5,985 bases of DNA, taken from assembly GCA_027080315.1 (NCBI GenBank), contig JALWSI010000124.1, forward strand, positions 1-5,985. The letters are read 5' to 3'. The position numbers and the translations under genes were made by a program. Shown one piece after another: positions 5,938 through 5,985 of this stretch. The notes below the pieces were generated by a model, which worked only from the letters and a program-made list of their open reading frames with translations, was not told where the DNA came from and made no database searches. The first letter of the stretch is position 1; every line of letters begins with the position of its first letter. This DNA comes from a bacterium (lineage in GTDB: Bacteria > Thermosulfidibacterota > Thermosulfidibacteria > Thermosulfidibacterales > JALWSI01).

Positions 5938-5985
5938 CTACCTCTCCTCCTGGCAAAGGGCTTTTATTCCAGAATAGTGTTCCAA
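5938..5985 (-). CDS. Possible C-terminal tail of an unidentified upstream gene
   Basis: One minus-strand frame is open from the window edge for 15 codons (LEHYSGIKALCQEER) to TAG at 5940-5938, which touches the recN GTG directly. A gene ending here would be tightly coupled to recN, as is common in bacterial operons. However, another frame ends at TAA 5966-5964 after WNTILE and is an equally possible tail. NAD kinase often precedes recN, but these few residues do not let me recognise it. The short length makes this a weak call. Confidence 0.3.
   Translation of the reverse strand: MEHYSGIKALCQEER

Noticed and set aside
4213-5977. Several plus-strand open frames of 66-137 codons
   Set aside because: They lie opposite recN and the ferredoxin gene, are Ser/Pro-rich low-information translations, and have no ribosome binding site or family features.

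Overview
The window comes from a bacterium, most likely an anaerobe. It carries a 2-oxoacid:ferredoxin oxidoreductase alpha subunit with its 2x[4Fe-4S] ferredoxin subunit, a bacterial alpha2beta2-type glycyl-tRNA synthetase beta subunit and RecN. A Desulfobacterota-like or related anaerobic lineage is a reasonable guess, but nothing here proves the phylum. Every real gene is on the minus strand, so the transcription order runs from high to low coordinates: (possible tail of an upstream gene) - recN - small ferredoxin - vorB-like alpha subunit - glyS - leader peptide/attenuator - livH (cut by the window edge). No convincing gene, RNA gene, mobile element or CRISPR array was seen on the plus strand. 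The long plus-strand reading frames are antisense shadows of glyS, vorB, recN and livH.

Region 4110-5985 holds recN (GTG start, strong Shine-Dalgarno) and the 66-residue ferredoxin, which overlap by 14 nt. The ferredoxin overlaps the vorB-like gene through an ATGA junction, so these three genes look translationally coupled. The beta (thiamine diphosphate) and gamma subunits that normally accompany vorB are not downstream; glyS follows after 67 nt instead. glyQ, the usual partner of glyS, is also not adjacent.

The most interesting part is the 221-nt gap between glyS and livH (688-908). It encodes a 24-residue leader peptide (866-792) with three consecutive Trp codons at 833-825. This is followed by an ordered set of alternative RNA helices ending in an intrinsic terminator, whose U-tract directly abuts the livH Shine-Dalgarno. 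The helices form two mutually exclusive sets. The terminated set is 840-831/806-797, 780-770/761-751 and 737-728/717-708. The read-through set is 813-804/774-765 and 764-752/734-722. The position of the Trp codons and of the leader stop codon fits a ribosome-mediated tryptophan attenuator with six segments rather than the classical four.

The regulated gene is a LIV-family (hydrophobic amino acid) ABC permease, not a trp biosynthetic gene. The inference is that this transporter takes up tryptophan or aromatic compounds, or a precursor, despite the family's default branched-chain amino acid label. The helices and codons are seen directly in the sequence; the mechanism and substrate are inferred.
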